A stretch of 64,000 nucleotides of DNA, taken from contig HG738139.1 of NCBI GenBank assembly GCA_000499405.2, positions 9,882,616 through 9,946,615 on the forward strand. The letters are read 5' to 3'. How positions within the stretch are numbered: the first letter of the stretch is position 1; every line of letters begins with the position of its first letter. This document shows, piece by piece, positions 14,301-26,190 of this stretch. The notes under the pieces were generated by a model that worked only from the letters and a program-made list of their open reading frames with translations, was not told the origin of the DNA and made no database searches. Origin of the DNA: Onchocerca volvulus (taxonomy: Eukaryota > Nematoda > Chromadorea > Rhabditida > Onchocercidae). The translations under genes and the position numbers were made by a program.

Positions 14301-17300
14301 AAATTGGTTTTTTTGACGATCGGTTTTTTTTATTTTATAGTTTTCTTTGGAAACTACGTTTCTTATTAGTGAGAAACTGTAATAAGTTATATTTAAAAAA
14401 TGACTTCTAGCTCCTTACACAATGATTACATTCCCGTTCATTTTTGCTGTCATGTTTGGCGACTGTGGCCACGGACTTATTATGCTTCTATGCGCTCTTT
14501 TTTTTATATATCGAGAAAAACAGTTGGAATCAGCTCGAATAAACGATGAAGTTGGTAATTTTATTATAATTTAAATGTAAAATCACGAGTGTAAAATTTA
14601 GAGATGAAAGAAACAAGTGACATTGTAAAATTATATATTAGAGAAAACAAATATTTGCACAATTCTGTAGAAAATTATGTCGATAACTGTTTCAAAATAT
14701 AATTTGAGTTGATTCAAATTTTGGTTTCATGCAGAATTTATCAGTTCAATAGTGTTCATTTTAAGCAATTTTCAGATTTTTCAAACATTTTTTAACGGTC
14801 GTTATGTGATATTTTTAATGGGTTGCTTCTCGATATACACTGGATTAATTTATAACGATGTGTATAGCAAATCTTTCAATTTATTCGGGAGTTCATGGCG
14901 AAATATTTATTCAGATTTAAACAAACTTGAGTATGAGCGAGAACTTATGCTCACACCACAATGGGCTTATTATAATGTGGTTGGACATCTTTGTATTTTT
15001 CTGCACTTTTTCTTGGAACTTTTTGTACATAATCTTTCACATTACCACTAATTTACCTATGAAATCTCATTGCTTTTTCATAATCTGTTTCTTGATTTCA
15101 GTCAGTCGGACCTTACCCTATAGGCGTTGATCCAATTTGGAATCTTGCTGAGAGTAACAAATTAAGTTTTTTGAACTCGATGAAAATGAAAATGTCTGTC
15201 ATAATTGGTATAGCACAAATGACTTTTGGTGTCATGTTGAGTTATGAAAATTACAAGTAAGTTGTGATTCAGAATGAAATTTTCATAGAAATTTCAATCT
15301 TAGAAAAAACAACATAGTAAATGGTTATTCAAAAAAAAAATTTTTTTTTTCTAGAAAAACTGTTGAGCTTAACTGCGTTTCTCGCTTGTCTTTTTCGTAC
15401 TTTTCTGTTATAAGAATTAAGGTTATATTATTGATTCTGAATGAATTAAGGAAATAATTTGAACTGATGTAAAACTAGTTCATTTTGCAAAATTTCCAAA
15501 ATGGAAGTGATCTGATTATTGTTAATTCCAGATACTTCAATTCTCGTTTGGATATTCTGTATATGTTTATCCCGCAAATGCTATTCCTTGGTTGTATTTT
15601 CATTTATCTTTGTATGCAAATTGTCTTCAAATGGTTGCTTTTTTCTGCCAAGGTAGGCATTCTAATTTTTTTAGAATGTATAGATTCTGATCTATATGAT
15701 GAGCGTGCATATTATGCGATCCTTGTAATAAGTAAGCAAAAAGCAAAAAGTACAGCAGGTCATAAATGTCATTTGTAAAGATTAAGATACTAGCTTTCTC
15801 AAAAATTAAAACTGATTTTAAAATTACTGTCTATTAAACTATCAGATTTCATTCATTTAATTAGAATAATTACTAGTAATGGTGAGGTTACAGTAAACCA
15901 TAGGCATGTGCATAAAATAAAATCATTACGTAATTTTCATAAAACATCTTAACTACTAAGGACACGTAATTTTCCTGTACCTTTTGACTTTCGCAAACCT
16001 TCTGCATTCTGCCAGCAGCTAAGGTTTCTGTTTTAATTGTTCCTTTTATATGTCAATTTTACAGAGTGGCTATGTTTTGGGTTATGAATATCCATCGTCT
16101 AACTGCGCTCCATCATTGCTGATAGGACTTATTAACATGTTTATGATGAAGAATCGTGCATCTGGATTTGTCAATTCTGAAGGAATTGTGTATCCACAGT
16201 GTCATCTCAATCTTTGGTATCCGGGTCAGGTGGGTTTTCAAATTTTTGTTTTTCACATGAATTATCTTGAAAATTCAGTCTAATTTTTTTTTTCTTTTTT
16301 TTTTATATTAAGTGCAGGGATTCTCTACTGAATAGGTCAAATAAGGAAAAAAAAACATAAACATAAACATTTTACAATGCATACTCTGGCTTTCTGTGCG
16401 TACATTATATGATTTTGACCAAATTTTGGAACTTTTGAAGACTTGATTAAATTACTTCTTACATAACTGCAGTTTCAATAGTTTTAGTCCTTCTTTGAAA
16501 CATTATTTGTGCTTATTGCGGCAGCGTGTATCCCGATTATGTTATTTGGTAAGCCTTACATGCAATGGAAGAAATACAAAGAACGAATTGCCATGGGCAC
16601 TTCCAACTTGGTTTGAAATATTTCTAAAATATTTGAACGTCTTTGAATACAAATACTATCCGAACTGGCTGAAAGCTGTGAAATTCGTAGGTGTGAATAG
16701 CTGATTTTTGAAATCTAAAACTGAAACCCTAAAAAAAGAAAGAACGCTGCAGGATTCTAGAACTTTTAACTCTTAGTTTTAATAGAATCTGCTTTCAGCT
16801 AGTTGGATTAGTACTGTTGTCGGTCTTCAAATTGGTAACATGTGCTTGTGGTTGTGTGTGTTTTTAAGATAAAATCGAAATGACCCTAGTGGTAATGATT
16901 CAAGTGCCGCTCATTGTACGCATTGTAGAAGGAGTACTGATTAAGCAATTCCCCGCAGCATAACAGCCGGTCCAGCAAATCGGTCATTTTTTCAGAAAAT
17001 TGAATCTGTCACTTTCTTTTTTTTCCCAACGACTTATTTGAAATTTCAAAATTCATGATGTGTTCCAAATTTACTTGCATAATTTCGATTTTCTGGTCGG
17101 AAAATGGGAATTTGAGCAAGTTCAGTTACATAGCGCCGAGCGGCACTTAGATGAGTTGTTTCTAGCCTTGCTTCACGAAATTATTTTTTATAATTTTATG
17201 ATCAAATGATTAAAGATTCTAGACATTCACAATACAGAGCATATTATCTTCATTATCATTTTCTCCGAATATGCTTGATGTTATTCTTTTATCAATTTTT

Positions 17301-18516
17301 TTCGTGCTAGACTAATTTTTGAGTACTTGCTCTGCCGTATTTAATTTCATGTTCATGGATTTTCAAAAGTCATCTCATTCTTTGCTTTTTTTTTAAAGAG
17401 TATCCATGCGGAATCGAATGGTGATGATGCACATATAATCCATTATGATTCGTCGAGATCATCTGTGACATATATTGAGGAAAAAGTACGTCCATATTTA
17501 TTAATGATTTCTAAGTTTTGAACAAAATTGATCTGAAAAAAGTGATGATTTTTATGTTTTTGAAAAATCTTCGTTTTATGTAGAAGATCCAATATTTTTT
17601 TAAAATATGAATCTGAATTTCGTTTCAGTTCGATTTTGTTGATGTTATGGTTTATCAAGCTATTCATACCATTGAATTTGCTCTAGGCTGCATATCGCAC
17701 ACTGCTTCCTATCTTCGACTTTGGGCACTTTCGCTTGCTCATGCTCGTAAGTTGTCACTTTTTTTATCTTGAGTTACTTTAATTATATTGTGTTTTATTG
17801 AACTTTTTAAAATAATGCGCGTTTGTTTAATGCTGGATGTTTTTCGCGAGAAAGGTAATAGAGGGTTGAGAAGGAAAGAAGTGCCAATGAATATGTCATT
17901 AGAAGCTAACTTGTATTATCTATAGAAATAGGAAATTTTTTTTGCTTAGATCGTATGATATATACCTTGATGATGTTTAGCATCTTTTAGAGTTATCAGA
18001 TGTCTTATGGACGATGGTTTTCCGCCAGGCTTTTATGTTAAATGGTTATATGGGAGCAGTGGCGACATATGTTCTATTTTTTCTGTTTGCTTCTCTTTCA
18101 TTTTCAATTTTAGTCTTGATGGAAGGTCTCAGCGCTTTTCTACACGCTCTTCGTCTTCATTGGTATGTTTTTAAACTTTATTTTGAAATATATTTAAAAA
18201 ACATATTGCACAGCATTGTTAAATCTTTTAATTTGATTGTCAAAGATTAGATTTAATTGAACTTTGTGAACGTAATTATAGTGATGGGTGCTCTTAGTGA
18301 TTAATTTTATATAATAGCTCAGTTAATGGAAACCCATTTTACTCATAGATTTCTAATTTGAAAAAGTTATTAATGATTTTACAATACTTCTTAAATTATT
18401 TCATTTTTAGGGTTGAATTTCAAAGCAAGTTCTACAAAGGTCTTGGTCATGCTTTTGTTCCCTTTTCATTCGATACGATCTTGGAAGAAGCTCGCATTGC
18501 TGAAGAAAATATGTGA
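8344..18516 (+). CDS. unc-32: V-type H+-ATPase V0 subunit a (UNC-32-like)
   Basis: Membrane subunit a of the vacuolar proton pump: it couples the rotary c-ring to proton exit and targets the complex to particular membranes. Twenty exons join in phase: 8344-8460, 8638-8716, 8947-9044, 9161-9289, 10694-10812 (or 11658-11794), 12949-13075, 13333-13415, 13493-13625, 13752-13925, 14074-14227, 14411-14550, 14776-14976, 15102-15256, 15532-15652, 16065-16229, 16488-16610, 17399-17485, 17629-17746, 17991-18162 and 18411-18516, giving 866 aa (872 with the alternative exon). The family's usual length is about 840-900 aa. The N-terminal half is the soluble region (start [18 protein letters not shown]). 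The C-terminal half carries the membrane helices and the motif [15 protein letters not shown], whose first Arg is the conserved residue needed for proton transfer. The gene is intact. Identification as the nematode unc-32 ortholog is strong; the exact exon choice in minor isoforms is inferred. Confidence 0.95.
10694..10812 (+). other. unc-32: Alternative exon A of the V-ATPase a gene
   Basis: This exon starts in phase 0 after CAG and ends in phase 2 (GG before GTAAGT). It encodes a segment starting [14 protein letters not shown] and ending SPAVTLRLG, which then reads into [12 protein letters not shown]. The start resembles the VDHDRW type of the C. elegans UNC-32 variable exon 4. It cannot be spliced in frame to exon B at 11658-11794, so the two are mutually exclusive. 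Confidence 0.85.
11658..11794 (+). other. unc-32: Alternative exon B of the V-ATPase a gene
   Basis: Same phases as exon A: phase 0 after CTGTTAG, phase 2 at GG before GTAGGT. It encodes 45 residues beginning [16 protein letters not shown] and ending TGQMFANFG. Joining it after exon A would bring in stop codons, so it must replace A. C. elegans unc-32 has alternative exons 4A, 4B and 4C at the same place. The exon is clearly more GC-rich than the surrounding sequence, suggesting constraint or embedded splicing control elements. Confidence 0.85.
16865..16942 (+). pseudogene. Possible decayed alternative exon of the V-ATPase a gene
   Basis: Inside the 16611-17398 intron a short open stretch reads about [17 protein letters not shown], similar to the membrane-segment version I recall from C. 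elegans UNC-32 (IE..LVV...QVPI). The used exon, 16488-16610, encodes the other type ([20 protein letters not shown]). The candidate lacks an in-phase 3' splice site (TTTTTAAG is off by one) and loses similarity after about 17 residues, then stops. It may be a relic of an alternative exon pair. Based on recalled homolog sequence, not alignment. Confidence 0.3.
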
Positions 18517-19665
18517 CATTTTTATTTTGATATCATTTATTTTTCCTATAAATTTTATTTTTTATTTGAGAATATTAGCATAATTTATTGAAGTTCTATC
18601 TCTCTTTTTCTTTCTCTATCTTTATTTTTAAGATATGAAAAATCTGGGATACTTACCTACATATATAGTATTAGTGTTAGTTCACGAAATGACAAAATTC
18701 ATATTTGATAGGAACTTTCTGACTTATTCACAATTTTTCCTTTATAAATATACGTTTCCAAGCTTGAGGTTCTCCAAAAATTTCGAAAGTTTTGAAAATC
18801 CTTCACTGTAAAAAATCCCATTTCTATATTTTTACAAATGATGTATAAAAATGGATTTAATTTGCGATGAATTGTGTTTGTCTTGATTATTCGTTATGTT
18901 TAGTTGATTTCGTGTTTGTTACAGTTTTTCTTCATAAATTTTTTTTGGTTGTGATATATCTCTTTAATTTTTTTTTGTCTTCTGAGAATCCCTACATATG
19001 GTGTTACTTTGATGCAATTAGTTTGTGTTGTTGTGTAATAGAGGCATAGTGTCACGTTGATGCAATTAGTTTGTGTTGTTGTATAATAGAAGTATAGTGT
19101 CGTGTTTTGCAATGTTGTGTTGTTTAAAAAAACTCGTACTGTTATAAATGGTGCTGTATGTTGTTTACCTGGAAATTGTTGAAAAGATGCTATAATTGAA
19201 AATAAGAAGTTCTAAGTAGAAATTAAATGAAAAGGTAGTTTATATTTGCGATGTTCGAATTTTGACGCATCAGCTTGAATTTATTTCCTGTTACACAATT
19301 TTGGACTGAGTTTTTTCTGAAGTGTCGAGTAAATTCATGGGGCGACAGTAAGTTGTGTCTTCCATAATTCTTCGTTAAATTTTAATAGGATGAATTTATG
19401 TGTTGATGAGAACAATCTATCGAGAAATGTGGTTTAACTGAAGTGTCACTATATGTTTGTATTCTATTACTTTATTTTGGCTTCTACGGACAAAAGTAGC
19501 AGTATTTTTTTATGATGAGTTTAAGATTCTAAAGCATGATTTTGTTGCGTACGTAGGTCAAATTTTTATTAGAAAAAGATGTAGGTTATAGAAGTAAATC
19601 ATTCCATGAAACAGTTTATTTCTTAAACTGATTCGCAACAATTTGCAGCTAGCCTAAAAATGAAT
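18517..19665. other. Convergent intergenic region with 3' ends of two genes
   Basis: Between the stop codon of the V-ATPase gene (+) and that of the kinase gene (-). It is AT-rich and must contain both 3' UTRs. No coding sequence is recognised. It contains the 48-bp tandem repeat at 19009-19104. Confidence 0.6.
19009..19104. repeat. 48-bp tandem duplication
   Basis: Two adjacent 48-bp copies (19009-19056 and 19057-19104), each beginning TTGATGCAATTAGTTTGTG and differing at only a few positions. A partial third copy follows to about 19125. Confidence 0.85.
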
Positions 19666-22306
19666 TTACGGTAAATCTTCATTAGGTATGTTGCTTTCTT
19701 CTTGCAGCGCACGTCGATTACGGTAGTGTCGACGACGAGGAACATGATAAGCGGTTTTCATTATGTCCGGTACATCATTTTCGCCCTCTTCAAATGCATG
19801 CTCCTGAGCCAATGGTATATCTTCCGGAATGATTAGGTTGAGAGCTGTAATATGTAGGAAGGGATTCATTTTTCATATTTAGGTGCAAATTGAATCTCTT
19901 TTACTGTAACGAGCACTTTCTTCTGAATGAAAAATGTTGCGGTACACAAAATTTTGCATAAATTAGAAGATCAGAGAAGAACTTGCATTTTGCAGCTGAT
20001 GTAGAGGATTTTTCTGACGATAGTGATTCTTCCTGAGTTTCACCTTCTGATAAAATCTCCCAATCATATGGTTCATTGAAAAAATATTGCTTCTTTATCA
20101 TTGGTGATATCATCTGGAGAATTTTTATTATTTGGCAATTTTCAGAAAATTCCACATCTTGAACTTTAGATGGAATTATGAATTATTTCAGAAAACTCCA
20201 CATCTTGAACTTTAGATGGAAGTATGAATTATTTTGAAAATATGATTTTTTTTTTTGATATTGACTTCGGAATGATGCATTTTTTTCATTGTTGTTATCT
20301 TCAGAAATCTATCATAGGCCGATACCAGTTTATACATGTAACGATAGTCAGGCCTATCCGGGTAACGTAGTTTACGGAGATGTGTTAAGATTTGTTCATA
20401 AAATTCCATCTTTCCGATCGACAGAAGTTGCTTATCAGAAACAGATTCTTTAAGGTAGAGAATACGGTCTTCACGTATTGCTTTATTCCAAGGTAGGTGA
20501 TTACTGCGCAAGTCAATCAACATGTAGATCAGTGACCAGAGGTCATCAACGCGTCCCTGAAACGAAAATCAGATTCTTTATTCATCTATTTCCCAATGAA
20601 ATTATTTGTTTATTCACTTTTCAGTTCTGTGCAAATGCGTAGTTTTGAAGTTAAAAAATAAAATGCATATTTTGTTTTCACTTTTATAATTTGAATGAAG
20701 ATGCTGAATTTATGTTTTTGAAAACATGTAACACTTTAAGATTTTAATATTCAATAGAATGATCTATTCTTGAGCATCGGTATGCTTCGAAGATATTGAA
20801 AGACCCTTTTTCATTTTAATTTTATTTTGCGAACCTGTTCACGTCGTTTATGAGTATTTACCGAACAATATCGCAGTGTTCCACGAAGTAAAACCTGCAA
20901 ATAGTCAGGTCTCATTTATTCGTAGAAAAAGCAAGAATTTTCTATCTTATATCAATGAAAAGGATGATTATAAGTTCTTTTTTTTTCTCAAAAATCGAGC
21001 TTACTTAAAAATTTTTTTTAAACAGAATTTTTAAATTACTCAAGATTTTTTAAACTCAAGAATGAACCTGCTTTCTCGGTTGTCTGATAAACCATTGCTT
21101 TTTACTATAGATCGCATATTTGCGAACCATTCCATAGTCTAACAAATACATAATGTGACGATCAGTAGGAGATGGCGATATTGCTATATTACTGGGCTTT
21201 ATATCACGGTGTACAAAGCCAATTTCATGCAACTAAAACAATTAAATTTAAAAAATTTTCCGGAAAATACTGTAATGAAACTGATTACAAAAATGTTAAA
21301 AAATCTACTGAAACCTTCAAGAATTTCGTTAATAAAAATTTTCGACTTTGAATTTGCGATTTCATACCTGTTTAATGGCATACAAGCTTAGAATAGCGAT
21401 ACGAAGTATGGTACTTTCGCTGAATGTTGCCAGATTCTTCATTTGTTTCACTGTGATCAAATCCGGACCGCACAATGTCATCACCAAGTAACTATAAAAT
21501 TAAGTCATTTCAGTTAAGAACTTGAATTCTTCAGTGTTTTACTTATTCCGTATTTCTCAGAGCTGAATTGCAGGGAATCCTTTTATTCTTTCGTAAATTA
21601 CGGTTTAGTTGAAATCCCACTGTTTTCCACTGTTAAACAAATAATGAAGAATTCAGAATGAGTTTGCTAACCTATATGTTTCTCTTTTACCAGAATATAA
21701 CAGTCGGACGGTATATTTACGATTTTGTAGTTGCTTTAATACTTCAACTTCCAATTTCAAAATACTGTCTGTTGCAAAATTTGATTCAGCCTGCAAGGAA
21801 AAACTGTTATTAACAACTTTCAGTGATGCTCAAAAGTAAATTAATGAAAATGTATATGTCGCAGAATTTTCTTTATCGATTTGAAAAATTTTCCTTTTGG
21901 TGAATAAAAATATTGAATATAGATATATCAATTTATTGAAATTTGATTTCGAATAAAATTTGATTGAAAACTCTTTCCACTTACTTTGAGTGCTCCACTG
22001 ATTAGAGGATTTGTTATGCTCTGTACCTCATAAACTGCCCCGTAAGCACCGGTTCCCAAAATTCTTCGTACAATCCATCGCGCTCCAACTATCTGCAAAA
22101 TCTGGATTTCATGATTTTTTTACCCGTTCCATTCAATTTATATAATATAGCTATACTTTCGAAGCGTAATTAAAAGGAAAAGAAGATCACAAAGTTAGCA
22201 TCTCATATCAAATTCAATTTCACGATGAATATCTGAAGGAAATATTAACTTTGCCATTCGGAAATTCCACAAGTTTCGATTCATTGTTCTCATTAAAACT
22301 GCGCAT
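19666..22306 (-). CDS. CK1/TTBK-like protein kinase
   Basis: A Ser/Thr kinase of the casein kinase 1 group, nearest in style to nematode tau-tubulin-kinase-like (TTBKL) enzymes. Exons on the minus strand: 22306-22250, 22092-21985, 21790-21672, 21491-21368, 21232-21068, 20894-20835, 20556-20266, 20113-19987 (or -19948) and 19844-19666, about 409 aa. Visible motifs: glycine loop GTGAYGAVYEV, catalytic Lys in GALKAES, Glu in LKLEVEVL, catalytic loop VHRDIKPSN, LLDYGM in place of DFG, then RGTLRYCSVNTHKRREQ and RVDDLWSLIYML, typical of CK1/TTBK. The C-terminal extension is acidic then basic (RRRHYRNRR). All catalytic residues are present, so an active kinase is likely. The start ATG follows a CTGTTCAG acceptor by 8 nt, consistent with trans-splicing. 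The donor of exon 8 is uncertain. The substrate is unknown. Confidence 0.88.
20141..20232. repeat. 46-bp tandem duplication at a kinase intron
   Basis: Copies 20141-20186 and 20187-20232 match at 44 of 46 positions. The unit contains CACATCTTGAACTTTAGATG. It lies in the intron between kinase exons 7 and 8 (20265-20114), next to the acceptor. Confidence 0.9.
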
Positions 22307-22933
22307 TGTCGTTGCTGAACAGTGCTACTCTCTCGAGCTAATAAAAGTAATAAACTGATTGCCAGGCCTTATTCCGTATCATTTATCCAGTATTAATTTC
22401 ATATAATATGCATAATTTATCAATCGATAAGTGAAAATTAGCGTCAGTCATGCAATTTTCTGCAACATGTTGTAATAGTTTACTCAAATAGTACCCAATT
22501 TAAATGCATGAGAAATATTTATTATTTAATAAAAAATATTTGTCAGTCTTTAAAATTGTTTTAATAAATTTCGGCTTTTCTGTTGAAATCATTCTGATTT
22601 CATAATTCTATCAATCATCCATGAAATTCTCCGCAAAATTTTGAAATTTGAAACACATAACCAGAACAATTCTTTACACTAATGTATAGTAACCACAATA
22701 GAAATTCAAATTCCAGTTCTTTTCAATAAAAGAAGACAAAAAACCCAAGTATTTTCTTTTCCAGTCAATATTATTTCAAATAATGTTTTATTCAAACACA
22801 TGTATCTTTCAATACTATGGATCGCAATCTTTGATTGCTTCTTTTCTTTGTCACAATTTATCAATGATGATAAAGATATTTATTGAAATGAAATGAGATC
22901 ATATAATTTTAAAAGCACGCTAATTATAATAAT
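22307..22933. other. Spacer between two minus-strand genes
   Basis: About 630 bp between the stop of the BTB gene and the start of the kinase gene, both on the minus strand. AT-rich; no coding sequence seen. The spacing is larger than usual for a nematode operon. Confidence 0.55.
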
Positions 22934-25100
22934 TTAAAGAATACAAGGAATTTTTTTGATCGAAGTGATAATACGTTTCAGTTTCAATGCAATTTCTATG
23001 AAATGTCCAACTTGATACGGACCATACTGCGATTGCTCGTTATATTTTTCTACCAAAGCTTCATTACTTTTTGTTATCTGCAAATAATCATTGCAAGTTT
23101 TTAATTAGAAAAGAAGAATTATTAGAATTATGAATAAAGAAAGGACCTGATCAGCAAGTAAAGAAAGTGCCATTCTCTTGGCATACGGTAATGCTCCATA
23201 CGGTGCACTGAACACCGATATCAATGCTTTGAAACTTTCTTCAATAATTCGATCATTATTATTATTCTAAAATATATTTTAATTTCGAATTAAAAGAGTG
23301 AAATTCTTCGGAATATTTCATACATAAAAAATTATAGGGACAATTGATAAAATTATTCAAAAATTCGACAATGGGAATGTTTTGATCTCGATGAGATACA
23401 TGTATCATAGTGTATACTAAAATTATGACAGATAAACGCAGTTATATTTCTAATCATATTTATAGTAACTTAAACTGAAATTTCATAACTGTTGTAAAAT
23501 ATAGAAGAAAAACATAAGCATAGCTGAACTGTTGCAAAAATTCAACTTAAGAATCTTACATTCTTTGATTTCCTTAAATTAAAAGGACAGTAAGATAAGA
23601 GAAAAAGAAACAGAACCTTTTCAACTTGGAGAAGATTTTTGACAATTAATTTCTGCCAATGCATAAAAATATTGACTAATTGTTCACGATCAATCAACAG
23701 TGATAGAATACGACCTACTCGAGCAAAGCCATCAAATTTCGGTAATATTATTTTACCCGTGTACAAATAAGTAAGTAACTGAAGTGGTTTGTGATTTAGC
23801 AATTAATGAAATTTTATATTTCAAAATTCGAAAGATAATGAACCATAATTTCAAAAAGAACTAACAAATTTCATGTCATCATCCGTTAAGTATGGAAAAA
23901 TGATACGATCCTCAGTATCGACCACAAGTAATTGATCAGTTGGAAGCGAATGTTTTTGTCGTAGAATACCTTCTAGCATGAATGATCGCTGTTTAAGAAC
24001 ATTTTGATGAACATGATAAGATGTCGCATCATTGTTCGCACCACTTCCTGAAAATATTATAACTTATTAATGTTTGTTAATAAATGAATCCAAATAGATA
24101 ATTAAATCATTATCAATATCAGTCAATAAACCTTACTTGTTCATCAAGAACAATACTTCATTTCCTGTCATTTTATATTTTTAATTTCTTCTGAAAATAT
24201 TTGGATACTTGATTCTAATGATTTTGATTTCTTCTCCAAACTACAGCAGATAAAATCTATACTTTTTAGCAGTTCTAGTAATATTTATTTACCTCTAGTA
24301 AAAACAAAATCCGAATCGCGACTTGGTTGTTGTGTCAACACTGCTTCTAGCAAATTATAATTTCCAGGATTCATCGATATTCTAACAATTAAAAATACAT
24401 TTCAGTCAATACAATCAGTAATACATTATATTTGAGCACAGATCCATCTTCTCCTGCTTCTTCAAAAACACTCCTTTCTCTCTATTATTTATCAGTTTAC
24501 AAGTTCTTTTCCCGTTATCTGACAAATTCAACTTCTTAAAACTTTATCTTGACAACTATTCTGAATAGATTGAAGTGAAACGAATTGCAGCAGTTTTTCA
24601 TTTGCTTTGATACCACAAAAATAGTGAAATAACAAGTTTCAACAATAAAAAGATTTTACTCTATCGATGGCGCAACAGAAAATTCAATAAGCTCTTCGAT
24701 ATTGAAATAATCCTTGTTAATATTCATCGAAATATGCAAAATAATAAATTCATGATTCTTAGTGAGTTCTTGCAAACTTGACTGATTTATCAAATTAACA
24801 CATATGTAACCAATACCAAGGGAACTTTCGACTAATTCTCCTGAAAATCAATTTTTTAGCAATTTTGAGTTTATTTTTTATTACTTTCAACATCACAATA
24901 AAATACTTACTTTCAGTAACTGTTTCTAAAATTTCGCTTTTTTTTACATTGAGAGTCACACGAACATTGGAGGCACGCGGTGATTTTTGATTATTTGGAG
25001 AATTATTGCAAATTGCTCCTCTTGGCACTTTTTTTTCTGGATTTGCTGTAGGTCCAAGGCTTTTCAGCAGCAACGAGAAACATTTATCTGTTGTTTGCAT
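22934..25100 (-). CDS. BTB/POZ domain protein
   Basis: Seven exons join in phase on the minus strand: 25100-24911, 24840-24660, 24381-24293, 24047-23866, 23778-23617, 23266-23147 and 23077-22934, giving 355 aa. The middle part reads as a BTB/POZ fold: SRDSDFVFTRG, then SYHVHQNVLKQRSFMLEGIL, a strand-like LLVVDTEDRIIFPYL, and the diagnostic LLTYLYTGKI. BTB domains mediate dimerisation and often recruit Cullin-3 ligases. The roughly 140 N-terminal residues and the C-terminal helices (ending KKIPCIL) match nothing I recognise; no MATH, Kelch or zinc-finger repeats are visible. The ATG follows an ACTTCTCAG acceptor by 16 nt, supporting this start. It is probably a lineage-specific family member; partner and function unknown. 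Confidence 0.8.
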
Positions 25101-25489
25101 TTCAATTAATAAACAACTGAGAAGTATACTGCAGTAATTTTGCTTTCGATCAAAAATCCTTCGAGCTTAATTTGTTCTACAATTGAAACGCTTCTGAAGT
25201 TTTAATTTGAACAGTTATACTTCAAAATCCATTTTAGTGCATAAATGATGAATTGAGGGAACAAATTAATTCACAAGATGATTGTTTCAAAGACAAATTT
25301 ATTACAATACACAATTTATACTTTCTTCAAGCGTTAATTTGTAGCCATAATTCCACCAAACATGGCGATAGTAGACAATCATCGGTACGACAGACTGCAA
25401 CGAGCTCCCTATTTCAGTTACAGCCTATAAAATGAATTAAAGATCAGATCAATAAAAAAAAATTCGAATTTTTGCTCAATTTTTGAAAA
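25101..25489. other. Spacer upstream of the BTB gene
   Basis: Non-coding stretch between the BTB gene start and the 3' end of the next minus-strand gene. The open frame at 25253-25435 (+) has no supporting splice or start context. Nothing else seen. Confidence 0.5.
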
Positions 25490-26190
25490 TTAGCTGATCT
25501 GTCTTATCTGTATGCTTTTTCGATGAAGTCGAAAATCATATTGAAATTGAATATCATTGAATTCAACACTGCCGAACTCATCTAAACCACTGCTATTTTC
25601 GAAATAGTTTGGAAGGCTATCTGGAAATTTCAAAAGCGAAAATCAAATAATGCTCGATACAAATTTGTATAATTTCCATCTGCTCTTTAATCAATGAAGG
25701 CTTAATGCTTTCTTTGCAAATAACTGCAGCACTGAAGAAGAAAGAAGTGAAGGATGATCGATTCAAACAGATTCAAAAACAAACTTACCTTCATCGTGAT
25801 GAACATGCAACCATGATTTCTCTTCCTTGCAGTATGCGGTAACAGAAGTGTCGTCAATCTGTAGAGAAGAAAAATTTCGCCGTTGCTTGGAATAGCAAAC
25901 AGAATTTGATGCAACCAGGAGTAAGTTATGTTTAACTTCTGGCCATCAAAAACTACGAATCCTTCAATTTTATTGAAACTCTGTAAAAGTTTTCAATCCC
26001 GTTTCAGTGCAATATTTGATGCATTCACAGCATTAGCAATACCTGTTTTGTCAAAAGGATGACACTCTTAGGTAATTGTGGTAAGTACATCTACCACAAG
26101 AGAACACTCGATTGTTTTTAACAAAGTAAAAAAATTTGGCATTTTCGGTCACTTCAAGGAGTTCAAGGAAGCCTTCATGAGTTTGTAATA
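25490..26190 (-). CDS. Small protein with CxxC...HxHH pattern, 5' end unresolved
   Basis: I do not recognise this gene with certainty. Exons that join in phase on the minus strand: about 26185-26066, 25980-25957, 25858-25789 and 25620-25490 (stop TAA). The first encodes a segment with FYFVKNN and FSCGRCTYHNYLR, the third AYCKEEKSWLHVHHDEG, and the last an acidic tail ending QIRQIS. The spacing of CxxC, a further Cys, and HxHH recalls FLYWCH-type zinc fingers, but the classic WxC core is not clear. The donor after 25957 (GTAGTT) and the very short second exon are inferred: the continuous open frame across this intron would lead to an early stop. A start codon was not found. Confidence 0.45.
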
